DNA of 20,629 nucleotides from Tepidiphilus sp. (GTDB lineage Bacteria; Pseudomonadota; Gammaproteobacteria; Burkholderiales; Rhodocyclaceae), in contig JAQUGB010000013.1 in NCBI GenBank assembly GCA_028684345.1, forward strand, positions 1-20,629. Reading direction: 5' to 3'. Below the pieces are notes generated by a model that searched no databases, was not told the origin of the DNA, and was given only the letters and a program-made list of their open reading frames with translations. The translations under genes were made by a program, and so were the position numbers. Below, in pieces: positions 9,919-18,185 of the stretch; within the stretch, counting starts at the first letter, position 1, and every line of letters starts with the position of its first letter.

Positions 9919-10506
9919 ATGGATCGGGTGGAAATGCGGCGATCGGCCTTGGCGCGGCGGGAGGCGATCTTGCCCGAGGTGCGCGGGCGCTGGGATGATC
10001 TGATCTGGCAGACGGTGGCCGGACTGCTCGAGTCCTTGCCCGAAGAGGGGGGCTGGGTCGGGGGGTACTGGGCGGTGCGGACGGAGCCGGACGTACTCGC
10101 GCCGCTGTGGGAGTGGGCGGCAGGGCGCGGTATCGGGGTGGCCCTGCCGGCGGCGCTGCGCAAGGCGGCGCCGCTCGTTTTCCGGCCGTGGTCGCCCGGC
10201 TCGCCCATGACGCGCGACCTCTTCGGGCTGCCGGTGCCGGCGGGCGAGGAAACCGTGTGGCCGGCGGTGTTGCTGGTACCGCTCGTGGCGTTCGACGCGG
10301 CGGGGTATCGCATCGGCTATGGAGGGGGATTCTACGACCGCACGCTTGCAGCCTATCGGGCGGCAGGGCGTCCGGTGACGGCGATCGGGGTGGGCTATGA
10401 ATGCACGCGCGTGCCCGACACCCACCCCGAGGCGCACGATCTGCCGATGGACTGGATCGTGACCGAGGCGGGGGCGTTTCAGCCGGCGGCGAGGAAGAGG
10501 GTATAG
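9919..10506 (+). CDS. 5-formyltetrahydrofolate cyclo-ligase
   Basis: This 195-residue enzyme (YgfA/MTHFS family) converts 5-formyltetrahydrofolate to 5,10-methenyltetrahydrofolate using ATP. It belongs to one-carbon metabolism in the cytosol. The family signature is clear: PLVAFDAAGYRIGYGGGFYDR (residues 121-141), with the basic N-terminal segment MRRSALARREAI expected near the start. The length is usual for the family. In E. coli the gene lies beside ssrS (6S RNA); I see no 6S-like gene here, since only 78 bases lie upstream. The start is uncertain. The ATG at 9919 directly abuts the G-rich run GGTGGGGG, too close for a ribosome site. GTG at 9928 (9-base spacing) or ATG at 9934 may be the true start; both keep the conserved segment. 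The last 28 bases overlap the 3' end of ilvA on the other strand. Confidence 0.92.
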   Translation: MDRVEMRRSALARREAILPEVRGRWDDLIWQTVAGLLESLPEEGGWVGGYWAVRTEPDVLAPLWEWAAGRGIGVALPAALRKAAPLVFRPWSPGSPMTRDLFGLPVPAGEETVWPAVLLVPLVAFDAAGYRIGYGGGFYDRTLAAYRAAGRPVTAIGVGYECTRVPDTHPEAHDLPMDWIVTEAGAFQPAARKRV

Positions 10507-12011
10507 GCGGGGTTGTTCGTTTCCTCGACGTATTCGTAGCCGAGCTTGGTGAGGAACTGGGCGAATTCCTCGTTTTCTTCGGGCGGAACCTGCATGCCGA
10601 CGAGCACGCGGCCGAAGTCGGCGCCGTGGTTGCGGTAGTGGAAGAGGCTGATGTTCCAGTCCGAGCGCAACTGGGCGAGGAAGTTGGCGAGCGCGCCGGG
10701 GCGTTCGGGAAAGATGAAGCGCAAGAGCCGCTCGTGGTGCACGTTGGGTGCGCGTCCGCCGACCATGTAGCGGATGTGGGACTTGGCGAGTTCGTCGTCG
10801 GTGAGGTCGATCGCCGGCAGTCCTTCCGCCTGTAGTTGGGCGACGAGTTTCTCGACCTCGCCGCGGTCGTGGATGCCGACGCCGACGAAGATGTGCGCTT
10901 CGTCGGGATCGGCGTAGCGGTAGTTGAATTCGGTGACGTTGCGCTTGCCCAGCAGCTCGATGAAGCGGCGAAACGCGCCGGGGCGCTCGGGGATGGTGAC
11001 GGCGAGCACGGCTTCGCGCCGCTCGCCGAGCTCGGCGCGTTCGGCGACGAAGCGCAGGCGGTCGAAGTTCATGTTGGCGCCCGAGGCGATGGCGACCAGC
11101 GTCTTGTCGGTGAGCCCCGTTTTCTGGGCGTAGGCCTTGAGGCCGGCGAGTGCCTGGGCTCCGGCCGGCTCGAGAATGGCGCGGGTGTCTTCGAAGACGT
11201 CCTTGATGGCGGCGCAGATCTCGTCGTTGCTCACCACGATCATGTCGTCGAGGTAGCGCTGGCACAGGCGGAAGGTTTCGTCGCCCACGCGCTTGACGGC
11301 GGTGCCGTCGGCGAAGAGTCCGACTTGGGCGAGTTCGACCGGCTCGCCCCGGGCGAGCGACTGGGTCATGGCGTCCGATCCTTCGGCCTCGACACCAATG
11401 ACGCGGATCTCGGGGCGCAGGCGTTTGAGATAGGCGGCGATGCCGGAGATCAGTCCTCCGCCACCCACGGCACAGAAGACGGCGTCGATCGGTTTGGGGT
11501 GCTGGCGCAGGAGCTCCATGGCGATGGTGCCCTGGCCGGCGATCACGTCGGGGTCGTCGAAGGGGTGGATGAAGACGAGCCCCTCTTCTTCTTCGAGGGT
11601 GCGGGCGTAGGTATGGGCGTCCGAGAAGGATTCGCCGTAGAGCACGACTTCGGCGCCGCGGCTGCGCACGGCCTCGACTTTGATGAGCGGCGTGGTGGTG
11701 GGCATGACGATGACGGCGCGCGTGCCCAGTTTCTGGGCGGAAAGCGCCACGCCTTGGGCGTGGTTGCCGGCCGAGGCGCAGATGACGCCGCGCGCGAGCG
11801 CTTCCGGCGGGAGCTTGGCGATCTTGTTGTAGGCGCCGCGTAGCTTGAAACTGAAGACGGGTTGCAGATCCTCGCGCTTGATGAGCACTCGGTTGCCGAG
11901 GCGCCGAGACAGCGTGGGGGCGGCATCGAGCGGCGTTTCGACGGCGACGTCATAGACCTGGGCGGTGAGGATGCGTTCGAGGTAATCGCAGGAAGGTTCA
12001 GAGGTTTCCAT
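10479..12011 (-). CDS. ilvA: Threonine ammonia-lyase, biosynthetic (long form with two ACT-like domains)
   Basis: This 510-residue PLP enzyme deaminates L-threonine to 2-oxobutanoate, the first committed step of isoleucine synthesis. Lys56 in SFKLRGAYNK binds PLP, SAGNHAQG (80-87) contacts substrate, and GGGGLISG (183-190) is the phosphate loop. Two C-terminal ACT-like domains begin near AVLAVTIPERPGAF (334-347) and LLRFIFPERPGAL (429-441). This is the long, isoleucine-inhibited, valine-relieved form, as in E. coli IlvA (514 residues). The start is ATG at 12011, which gives the family length; an upstream in-frame ATG at 12053 adds an atypical 14-residue tail inside hprK. The ribosome site is weak, but the start overlaps the hprK end by 14 bases, so coupling is likely. 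Its 3' end overlaps the cyclo-ligase gene. No ilvBN or leu genes are in view. Confidence 0.96.
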   Translation of the reverse strand: METSEPSCDYLERILTAQVYDVAVETPLDAAPTLSRRLGNRVLIKREDLQPVFSFKLRGAYNKIAKLPPEALARGVICASAGNHAQGVALSAQKLGTRAVIVMPTTTPLIKVEAVRSRGAEVVLYGESFSDAHTYARTLEEEEGLVFIHPFDDPDVIAGQGTIAMELLRQHPKPIDAVFCAVGGGGLISGIAAYLKRLRPEIRVIGVEAEGSDAMTQSLARGEPVELAQVGLFADGTAVKRVGDETFRLCQRYLDDMIVVSNDEICAAIKDVFEDTRAILEPAGAQALAGLKAYAQKTGLTDKTLVAIASGANMNFDRLRFVAERAELGERREAVLAVTIPERPGAFRRFIELLGKRNVTEFNYRYADPDEAHIFVGVGIHDRGEVEKLVAQLQAEGLPAIDLTDDELAKSHIRYMVGGRAPNVHHERLLRFIFPERPGALANFLAQLRSDWNISLFHYRNHGADFGRVLVGMQVPPEENEEFAQFLTKLGYEYVEETNNPAYTLFLAAG

Positions 12012-12960
12012 GGGAGTCGGCTTCGGTTGAGCTCTGCTGTGCCAGCAGCGCATTGTGACGGTCGATGAATTCTCGTGTGGAGTCGATGCCGCGCAACCTC
12101 AGGATGGTGGCGCGCACGGCGGCTTCGAGCAGCACGGCGAGATTGCGCCCGGCGGCCACCGGCAGCGTGGTCTTGGGGATGGGGACGCCGAGAATCTCTT
12201 CGGTGACCTGCTCCATCTCCAGGCGCGGCGGCGGGGGTTCGCCCGGCAGTAGCCGGCGCAGGTGCACGATGAGGCGCAGCCGCATGCGCCGGCGTAGGGC
12301 GGTTTCGCCGAAAATGGTGCGGATGTCGAGTAAGCCCAGGCCGCGCACTTCGAGATAATTCTGCAGCAGCGGCGGACAGCGGCCTTCGAGCACGGTGGGG
12401 CTGACGCGGGCGAATTCGACCATGTCGTCGGCCACCAGCCCGTGTCCCCGCGAGATGAGCTCGAGCGCGAGTTCGGATTTGCCGGTGCCGGGGTCGCCGG
12501 TGATGAAGACGCCGAGGCCGAGCACGTCCATGAGTACGCCATGGCGCATTTCCCGCTCGGCGAGCACGCGCGAGAGATGGTGGCGCAGGCGGTCGATGAC
12601 TTCGGCCGCAGGGCGCTCGGTGGTGAAGAGCGCCACGTCGTGCGTGCGGCATAGGGCTACGAGGATGGGCGGGGGGGTGCAGCCATCGGCGACGATGAGC
12701 GCCGGGGGCTTGGCGGTGAAGATTTCCTCGAGGTGGCGGGCGATGCGCCTTTGTCCGAGGCGTCGCGCCCAGGTCATCTCGGCGGCGCCGATGATCTGGA
12801 CGCGTCCGGGGTGGATGAGGTTGAGGTGGCCGACGAGGTCGGCCGGCCACAGGCGCTCGTCGAGGACGGCGAGCGTGCGTTCGAGCGAGCCGGTGACGTG
12901 GGTAAGGTGCAGTTCGGGGTCGATCGCCTCGATGACGGCGCGCAGCGAGGTCTCTCTCAT
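11998..12960 (-). CDS. hprK: HPr kinase/phosphorylase
   Basis: This 320-residue bifunctional enzyme phosphorylates HPr on a serine with ATP or pyrophosphate and reverses the reaction. In Gram-negatives it belongs to an incomplete, regulatory PTS. The C-terminal catalytic half shows the P-loop GDPGTGKS (155-162), His140 in RHGVLMDVLG, the ADD pair at 177-179 and the family signature LEVRGLGLLDI (203-213). The N-terminal half is the MurF-like domain found in the full-length form. The start is ATG at 12960, 9 bases after the ptsN stop. It follows ptsN as in other Betaproteobacteria, but the next gene is ilvA (14-base overlap), not the expected rapZ. HPr and EI genes are not in the window. Confidence 0.96.
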   Translation of the reverse strand: MRETSLRAVIEAIDPELHLTHVTGSLERTLAVLDERLWPADLVGHLNLIHPGRVQIIGAAEMTWARRLGQRRIARHLEEIFTAKPPALIVADGCTPPPILVALCRTHDVALFTTERPAAEVIDRLRHHLSRVLAEREMRHGVLMDVLGLGVFITGDPGTGKSELALELISRGHGLVADDMVEFARVSPTVLEGRCPPLLQNYLEVRGLGLLDIRTIFGETALRRRMRLRLIVHLRRLLPGEPPPPRLEMEQVTEEILGVPIPKTTLPVAAGRNLAVLLEAAVRATILRLRGIDSTREFIDRHNALLAQQSSTEADSHGNL

Positions 12961-12969
12961 CTCGCGGGT

Positions 12970-13422
12970 TCAGCCATCGGCGCCGGTCAGCAGACCAAGG
13001 GCGGATTCCGGATCGGAAACGGTCGTGAGCGCCTGACGTACGTCCGGGTCGCTGAAGCGTTCGGCGAGTTCGGAGAGGAGCTGCAGGTGTTCTTCGGTGG
13101 CTTGTTCGGGCACGAGGAGCACGAACATGAGCCGCACGGGACGGCCGTCGCAGGCGTCGAAAGGCACGGGGGTGGCGAGCCGCACGAAGGCGCCGCGGGG
13201 GGCGGCGAGGCCTTTGAGTCGGCCGTGCGGGATGGCCACGCCCTCGCCGATGCCGGTGGAGCCCAGCCGCTCGCGCTCGGCGAGCGCCGCCTGTACCTTG
13301 GCCGGGTCGAGCCCGTCGCGCGTGAAGAGTCGGGCGGCGGCTCCCAGGGCCTGCTGCTTGTCGGCGGCGGGGAGGTCGAGGGCGATGTGCTCGACGTCGA
13401 GGAGGCTGGCGATGAGGTTCAT
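12970..13422 (-). CDS. ptsN: PTS IIA-like nitrogen regulatory protein (EIIA-Ntr)
   Basis: This 150-residue PTS EIIA type-2 domain is the terminal phosphoacceptor of the nitrogen PTS. It regulates partners by its phosphorylation state and does not move sugar. The phosphorylated His is His66 in GVAIPHGRLKG, preceded by RERLGSTGIGE (50-60), the family motif. The length matches E. coli PtsN (163 residues). The start is ATG at 13422, separated by 55 bases from hpf, and the spacer holds a GC-rich hairpin. The hprK gene follows after 9 bases, so kinase and PTS partner are co-transcribed with the sigma-54 gene upstream. Confidence 0.95.
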   Translation of the reverse strand: MNLIASLLDVEHIALDLPAADKQQALGAAARLFTRDGLDPAKVQAALAERERLGSTGIGEGVAIPHGRLKGLAAPRGAFVRLATPVPFDACDGRPVRLMFVLLVPEQATEEHLQLLSELAERFSDPDVRQALTTVSDPESALGLLTGADG

Positions 13423-13444
13423 GGCCGAGTCGAGGGTGAGGGCA

Positions 13445-13473
13445 CCAGGGTGGCGGCTGGGGCCACCCCAGGG
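13445..13473 (-). other. Intercistronic GC-rich hairpin between hpf and ptsN
   Basis: In the 55-base hpf-ptsN spacer, GGGTGGC (13448-13454) pairs with GCCACCC (13462-13468) around a 7-base loop. An overlapping alternative, CTGGGG (13457-13462) with CCCCAG (13466-13471), cannot form at the same time. There is no U-run after either stem on the transcribed (minus) strand, so this is not a classic terminator. It may mark an RNA processing or stability point, leaving hpf and ptsN at different levels. Base pairing is seen; function is inferred. Confidence 0.4.
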
Positions 13474-13477
13474 ACGG

Positions 13478-13801
13478 TCACTCGCCTTGAGCGGCCGGGG
13501 CGGCCGGCTGGTGGTGGTTGGTGACGATTTCCTTGTGCTTGCGCACTTGACGGTCGAGCTTGTCGATCATCGCGTCGATGGCGGCGTAGAGGTCGGCCGG
13601 ATCGGTGGCTTCGGCGAAGAAGTCTTTGCCCTTGACGTGTACGGTGACTTCGGCCTTGTGGGTGTTGCGCTCGACGCGCAGGATGATCTGCGCCGAGGTG
13701 GCGTGGTCGAAGTGCCGCAGCACCCGTTCGACTTTTTCCGTGACATAGTCGTGCAGCGCGGGGGTGACTTCGACGTGATGGCCGGTGATGGTGAAGTTCA
13801 T
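13478..13801 (-). CDS. hpf: Ribosome hibernation promoting factor, short form
   Basis: This 107-residue protein of the HPF/RaiA family binds the 30S decoding region in slow growth and helps ribosomes store as inactive 100S dimers. Seen: the N-terminal MNFTITGHHVEVTPALHDYV and the KGKDFFAEATDPADLYAAID segment (57-76), both typical. It has no long-form C-terminal dimer domain; a short Ala/Pro/His-rich tail ends it. The start ATG at 13801 is supported by AGGAG (complement of 13808-13812) 6 bases upstream, the clearest ribosome site in this operon. It follows rpoN by 21 bases, the usual rpoN-hpf-ptsN order. Confidence 0.95.
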   Translation of the reverse strand: MNFTITGHHVEVTPALHDYVTEKVERVLRHFDHATSAQIILRVERNTHKAEVTVHVKGKDFFAEATDPADLYAAIDAMIDKLDRQVRKHKEIVTNHHQPAAPAAQGE

Positions 13802-13822
13802 CGCACACTCCTGTGGTGGTGA

Positions 13823-15328
13823 TTACAAGGCTTTGCGCCGGCTCGCCGGCGGGATTTGCATCTGCTCGCGGTATTTTGCCACGGTTCGGCGGGCGATGGG
13901 GATACCTTCTGCCGCAAGTAGCTCGGCGAGGCGGGCATCCGACAGCGGTTTCGTCCGGTTTTCACGTTCGATTAGGGCTCGCAGCCGGGCCTTGATGGCG
14001 GTGGCCGAGGCGATTTCACCGTCTTCACCGGCGATGCCGCCGCCGAAGAAGTGGCGGAATTCGAAGACGCCCCGTGGGCACTGCAGGTATTTGCCCTGAG
14101 TGACGCGCGAGATGGTGGATTCGTGCAGTTCGAGCGCTTCGGCGAGCGTGCGCAGGGTGAGCGGCTTCATGGCGGCTTCGCCGTGCTCGAAGAAGTCTTG
14201 CTGGCGCTCGACGATTTCCTGGGCGACGCGCAGAATGGTGTGGTTGCGTTGTTCGAGTTGTCGGATGAGGGTCTTTGCTGCGGCGAGATGCTCACGCAGG
14301 GCTTCCGTGCCCTTGCGCCGCTCGCCGAGGATCTGGGCGTAGCGCTGGTTGAGGGTGAGCCGGGGGGCGACGGCGGGGTTGAGTTCGGCCTGCCAGCGGC
14401 CGTCGCGCCGCCGCACGATGACGTCGGGAATGACATAGGGCGGCGGTTTGCCGCCGATGCGGCTGCCTGGGTGTGGGTCGAGCCGGCCGATGAGGGCGAG
14501 CGCCTCGCGCAGCAGGGCGTCTTCGCAGGCGTAGCGGCGCTTGAGTATGGCATAGTCCTTACGGCCGAGGAGCTCGAGCGCTTCGCTCACCAGCCGCTCG
14601 GCCAGGCGCCGCGCCGGCGTGTCGGGGCGCTCGCGCAGCTGCAGCCGCAGGCATTCGCCGAGGTCGCGCGCACCGACCCCGGGTGGGTCGAAGCTTTGGA
14701 TGAGCTTGAGGGCGATCTCGAGGTCTTCGCGCCCGACTTCGAGCTCGGGCGGGATGCTGGCGAGCAGTTCGTCGAGGTCTTCGTGCAGATAGCCGTCGTC
14801 GTCGAGGGCTTCGATCATGAAGGCGACGAGTGCCCGGTCGCGTTCGGCGAGCGGCGTGAGCGCGGCCTGTTCGTGCAGGTAATGATGGAGGTCGGTGGTA
14901 GCGGCGTGCCACTCGGTGAAGTCGGATGCTTCGTCGTCGTCGCGCGCGGGGCGGGCATCCTGCCACAGGAGCTCGTCGTCGAAGGCTTCGGTGTCGTTGG
15001 CGCTCGTTTGTTCTTCGGGCGCGGGCTGGAGGGCGTCTTCGGTGTGCTCGTGCGCTTCGCCGGGCGACTCCGCGCTGGGACGCTCGAGGAGTTGCGCCTG
15101 CCAGTCGTCGGATTCATCGCCTTCGTTGGTTGCGATGGGAAGCGTTTCTTCGGGGGATTCTTCGTCGGTCTCCGCCACTTCGAGGAGGGGGTTCGCCTGC
15201 AGGGCTTCTTCGAGGGTCTGCTGCAGCTCGACGGCCGACAGCGTCAGGAGCTTGAGCGCCTGCGCCATCTGCGGGGAGAGGGCGAGCGTGGTGCTGGCAC
15301 GAAGGTGCAGGCGGGGTTCGAGGCTCAT
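13823..15328 (-). CDS. rpoN: RNA polymerase sigma-54 factor
   Basis: This is a 501-residue sigma-54, which directs RNA polymerase to -24/-12 promoters and needs AAA+ activators such as NtrC. The order is a Gln/Leu-rich region I (LALSPQMAQALKLLTLS, residues 16-32) that contacts activators, an acidic linker (about 50-140, many Asp/Glu), the core-binding region, a helix-turn-helix around TLAEALELHESTISRVTQGK, and the RpoN box ARRTVAKYRE (479-488) that reads the -24 element. All parts are present and the length is normal. The start is ATG at 15328, 4 bases after the lptB stop, so lptB and rpoN are tightly linked, as in many Proteobacteria. The ribosome site is weak. Confidence 0.97.
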   Translation of the reverse strand: MSLEPRLHLRASTTLALSPQMAQALKLLTLSAVELQQTLEEALQANPLLEVAETDEESPEETLPIATNEGDESDDWQAQLLERPSAESPGEAHEHTEDALQPAPEEQTSANDTEAFDDELLWQDARPARDDDEASDFTEWHAATTDLHHYLHEQAALTPLAERDRALVAFMIEALDDDGYLHEDLDELLASIPPELEVGREDLEIALKLIQSFDPPGVGARDLGECLRLQLRERPDTPARRLAERLVSEALELLGRKDYAILKRRYACEDALLREALALIGRLDPHPGSRIGGKPPPYVIPDVIVRRRDGRWQAELNPAVAPRLTLNQRYAQILGERRKGTEALREHLAAAKTLIRQLEQRNHTILRVAQEIVERQQDFFEHGEAAMKPLTLRTLAEALELHESTISRVTQGKYLQCPRGVFEFRHFFGGGIAGEDGEIASATAIKARLRALIERENRTKPLSDARLAELLAAEGIPIARRTVAKYREQMQIPPASRRKAL

Positions 15329-15332
15329 ATGG

Positions 15333-16055
15333 CTACAGGCGGAAATGTTCGCCGAGATAGACGCGGCGCACGTGCGGGTCGTCGATGATCTCCTCGGGGC
15401 GACCCGAGGCGATGACCCGGCCGTCGGCGAGGATGGAGGCGCGGTTGCAGATGCCGAGCGTCTCGCGCACGTTGTGGTCGGTGATGAGCACGCTGATGCC
15501 GCGCTCTTGCAGGAAACGCACGATGCGCTGGATCTCGATCACGGCGATGGGATCGACGCCGGCGAAAGGCTCGTCGAGCAGGATGATCTTCGGGTCGGTG
15601 GCGAGCGCCCGGGCGATTTCGAGGCGCCGCCGCTCCCCGCCGGAGAGCGACACCGAGGGTTGATCGGCCAGATGCGCGATTCCGAGTTCGGCGAGCAGTT
15701 CGTCTTCTTTCTGCAGAATCTCCTCTTTGGGTAGCCCCCGCAGTTCGAGTACGGCACGCACGTTTTCCCGCACCGACAGGCGCCGGAAGATGCTCGCTTC
15801 CTGCGGCAGGTAGGAGAGGCCGTGCCGGGCGCGGCGGTGGATGGGCTCGTGGGTGACGTCCTGGCCGTCGAGCTCGATCTTGCCGTCGTCGGCGCGCACG
15901 AGCCCGACGATCATGTAGAAACAGGTGGTCTTGCCCGCCCCGTTGGGACCGAGCAGCCCCACGATCTCGCCGGCTTCGACGGTGAGATCGACCGAGGCGA
16001 CGACGGTGCGTTTGCCGTAGGTTTTGCGCAGGCGTTCGACGTGCAGCAGCGACAT
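15333..16055 (-). CDS. lptB: LPS export ABC transporter ATPase
   Basis: This 240-residue ATPase powers the LptB2FGC complex that extracts lipopolysaccharide from the inner membrane and pushes it along the Lpt bridge. Motifs are Walker A GPNGAGKT (36-43), the Q-loop in YLPQEAS (82-88), the signature LSGGE (137-141), Walker B ILLDEP (158-163) and the switch His194. The C-terminal YLGEHFRL tail is a hallmark of LptB. The start ATG at 16055 lies 7 bases after the recX stop. In most Proteobacteria lptC and lptA precede lptB; here they do not, and recA-recX does. LptA, LptC, LptF and LptG must be encoded elsewhere. Confidence 0.96.
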   Translation of the reverse strand: MSLLHVERLRKTYGKRTVVASVDLTVEAGEIVGLLGPNGAGKTTCFYMIVGLVRADDGKIELDGQDVTHEPIHRRARHGLSYLPQEASIFRRLSVRENVRAVLELRGLPKEEILQKEDELLAELGIAHLADQPSVSLSGGERRRLEIARALATDPKIILLDEPFAGVDPIAVIEIQRIVRFLQERGISVLITDHNVRETLGICNRASILADGRVIASGRPEEIIDDPHVRRVYLGEHFRL

Positions 16056-16062
16056 GGAGGAC

Positions 16063-16545
16063 TCAGGGTTCGGTGTCAGGGAAAAGTTCAGTGAAGTCTT
16101 CGGGCGGGTCGCGCAGCAGCCGGGTGACGATGGACGGGGAGAATCCGCGGCTGGCGAGGAAGCGCGCCTGCCGGGCCCATTCCTTGGCGTCGGCGGGCGG
16201 CGTGCCGAAGCGTTTGCGCCACAGGGCCGCGGCGCGCTCGACTTCGCTCGATTCGGCTTCCAGCGCGTCGAGGACTTCGTCGATGAGGGCGTCGTCCAAC
16301 CCACGCTCGCGCAGCCGCAGCTCCAGAAGGCGCCGGCCGCTGCGCTCGGCCCGGGCGGCGACGAAGGCGCGGGCGCAGCGCTCGTCGGACAGGAGCCCCG
16401 TGCGCTCGAGCCGGGCGAGCGCCTCTGCGATTTCCTCGGGCGTGCCGTGGGGAGCGAGCTTGCGCGCGAGCTCGGCGCGGCTGTGTTCGCGGCGCGCGAG
16501 CAGCCGCAGCGCTCTTTGCCACACGCTCGGCCCGCTCATCGCCAT
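16063..16545 (-). CDS. recX: RecA regulator RecX
   Basis: This 160-residue RecX-family protein blocks growth of RecA filaments on single-stranded DNA. It is made of three-helix repeats, rich in Arg/Leu/Glu; the recognisable stretches are RALRLLARREHSRAEL (11-26), ALARLERTGLLSDERCARAFV (42-62) and RFLASRGFSPSIVTRLL (127-143). The length equals that of E. coli RecX (166). It follows recA by 9 bases, the classic arrangement. The start could be ATG at 16545 or ATG at 16539, two codons later; the ribosome site does not decide it. lptB follows after 7 bases. Confidence 0.93.
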   Translation of the reverse strand: MAMSGPSVWQRALRLLARREHSRAELARKLAPHGTPEEIAEALARLERTGLLSDERCARAFVAARAERSGRRLLELRLRERGLDDALIDEVLDALEAESSEVERAAALWRKRFGTPPADAKEWARQARFLASRGFSPSIVTRLLRDPPEDFTELFPDTEP

Positions 16546-16554
16546 GACGTAGGC

Positions 16555-17622
<1,068 letters not shown>

Positions 17623-17681
17623 CGAAAATTCCTTGGCTGGCAAGTACGAAAACGTTTCGACCGATTATGGCACAGGATGGT
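17623..17681 (-). promoter_or_regulatory. recA leader: candidate -10, degenerate LexA-like half-site, inverted repeat
   Basis: The 59 bases between pncC and recA hold CATAAT (complement of 17664-17669), a fair -10 without a recognisable -35. CTGT (complement of 17672-17675) starts a 16-base stretch ending in CGGT instead of the ACAG expected of a LexA box, so only one half-site matches. An inverted repeat with 5-bp arms, CGAAA/TTTCG, lies at 17647-17659. AAGGAA (complement of 17629-17634) is the ribosome site. Whether recA has its own SOS promoter or depends on the upstream transcript cannot be settled from the sequence. Confidence 0.35.
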
Positions 17682-18185
17682 TCAGGGGTGGCACAGGGCG
17701 ATGGCACCGGAGAGCGCCGTGCGCACGGCCTGGGCGCGCACGGCGATGCGCTCGCCAGCGAAGTGGCGCCGTTCGCTGCGTACCCGCGGCCGGGTTCGAT
17801 CCCAGGCCCAGCCGAAACAGACGGTGCCCACGGGCTTGTCCGGCGTGCCGCCGTCGGGCCCGGCGATACCGGTAATGGACAAGGCCAGCTCGGCCTGGCT
17901 GTGCGTGAGTGCACCGAGCGCCATTTCGCGCGCCACGGCTTCCGACACGGCCCCGTGGCGTTCGAGGGTGAGGGGGTCGACGCCGAGCACTTCGATCTTG
18001 GCGGCATTGGCGTAGGTGACGAAACCGCGTTCGAACCAGCCGGAGCTGCCGGCGATCGCCGTGATCGCCTCGGCGACGGCCCCGCCGGTACAGGATTCGG
18101 CAGTGGCGAGCATCCAGCCGCGGGCGGCAAGCAGCATGCCCAACTCCCGGGCGAGGCGCCCCAGAGGATCTTCGGGTCGGATCAT
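17682..18185 (-). CDS. pncC: Nicotinamide-nucleotide amidase PncC (stand-alone CinA C-terminal domain)
   Basis: This 167-residue protein deamidates nicotinamide mononucleotide to nicotinic acid mononucleotide, recycling the NMN released by DNA ligase into NAD. The family motif TAESCTGG (28-35) carries the catalytic Ser31; FVTYANAAK (55-63) and SITGIAGPDGGTPDKPVGTV (109-128) are also typical. The N-terminal molybdopterin-binding-like domain of full CinA is absent, as in E. coli PncC (YgaD). The start ATG at 18185 overlaps the pgpA stop as ATGA. It sits just before recA, the same order as E. coli pncC-recA-recX, and could carry recA on its transcript. Confidence 0.94.
   Translation of the reverse strand: MIRPEDPLGRLARELGMLLAARGWMLATAESCTGGAVAEAITAIAGSSGWFERGFVTYANAAKIEVLGVDPLTLERHGAVSEAVAREMALGALTHSQAELALSITGIAGPDGGTPDKPVGTVCFGWAWDRTRPRVRSERRHFAGERIAVRAQAVRTALSGAIALCHP

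Noticed and set aside
9892..11265. In-frame upstream extension of slt deep into ilvA
   Set aside because: The extension is Arg/Pro-rich shadow sequence, and a real signal peptide begins at 9840.
14051..15388. 445-codon plus-strand open frame antisense to rpoN
   Set aside because: rpoN is complete and clear on the other strand; the antisense translation is Gly/Glu/Phe-rich without any recognisable motif.
17623..17643. TTG start at 17643 for recA
   Set aside because: It would place the good AAGGAA ribosome site inside the coding region; ATG at 17622 has proper spacing and gives a normal RecA N-terminus.
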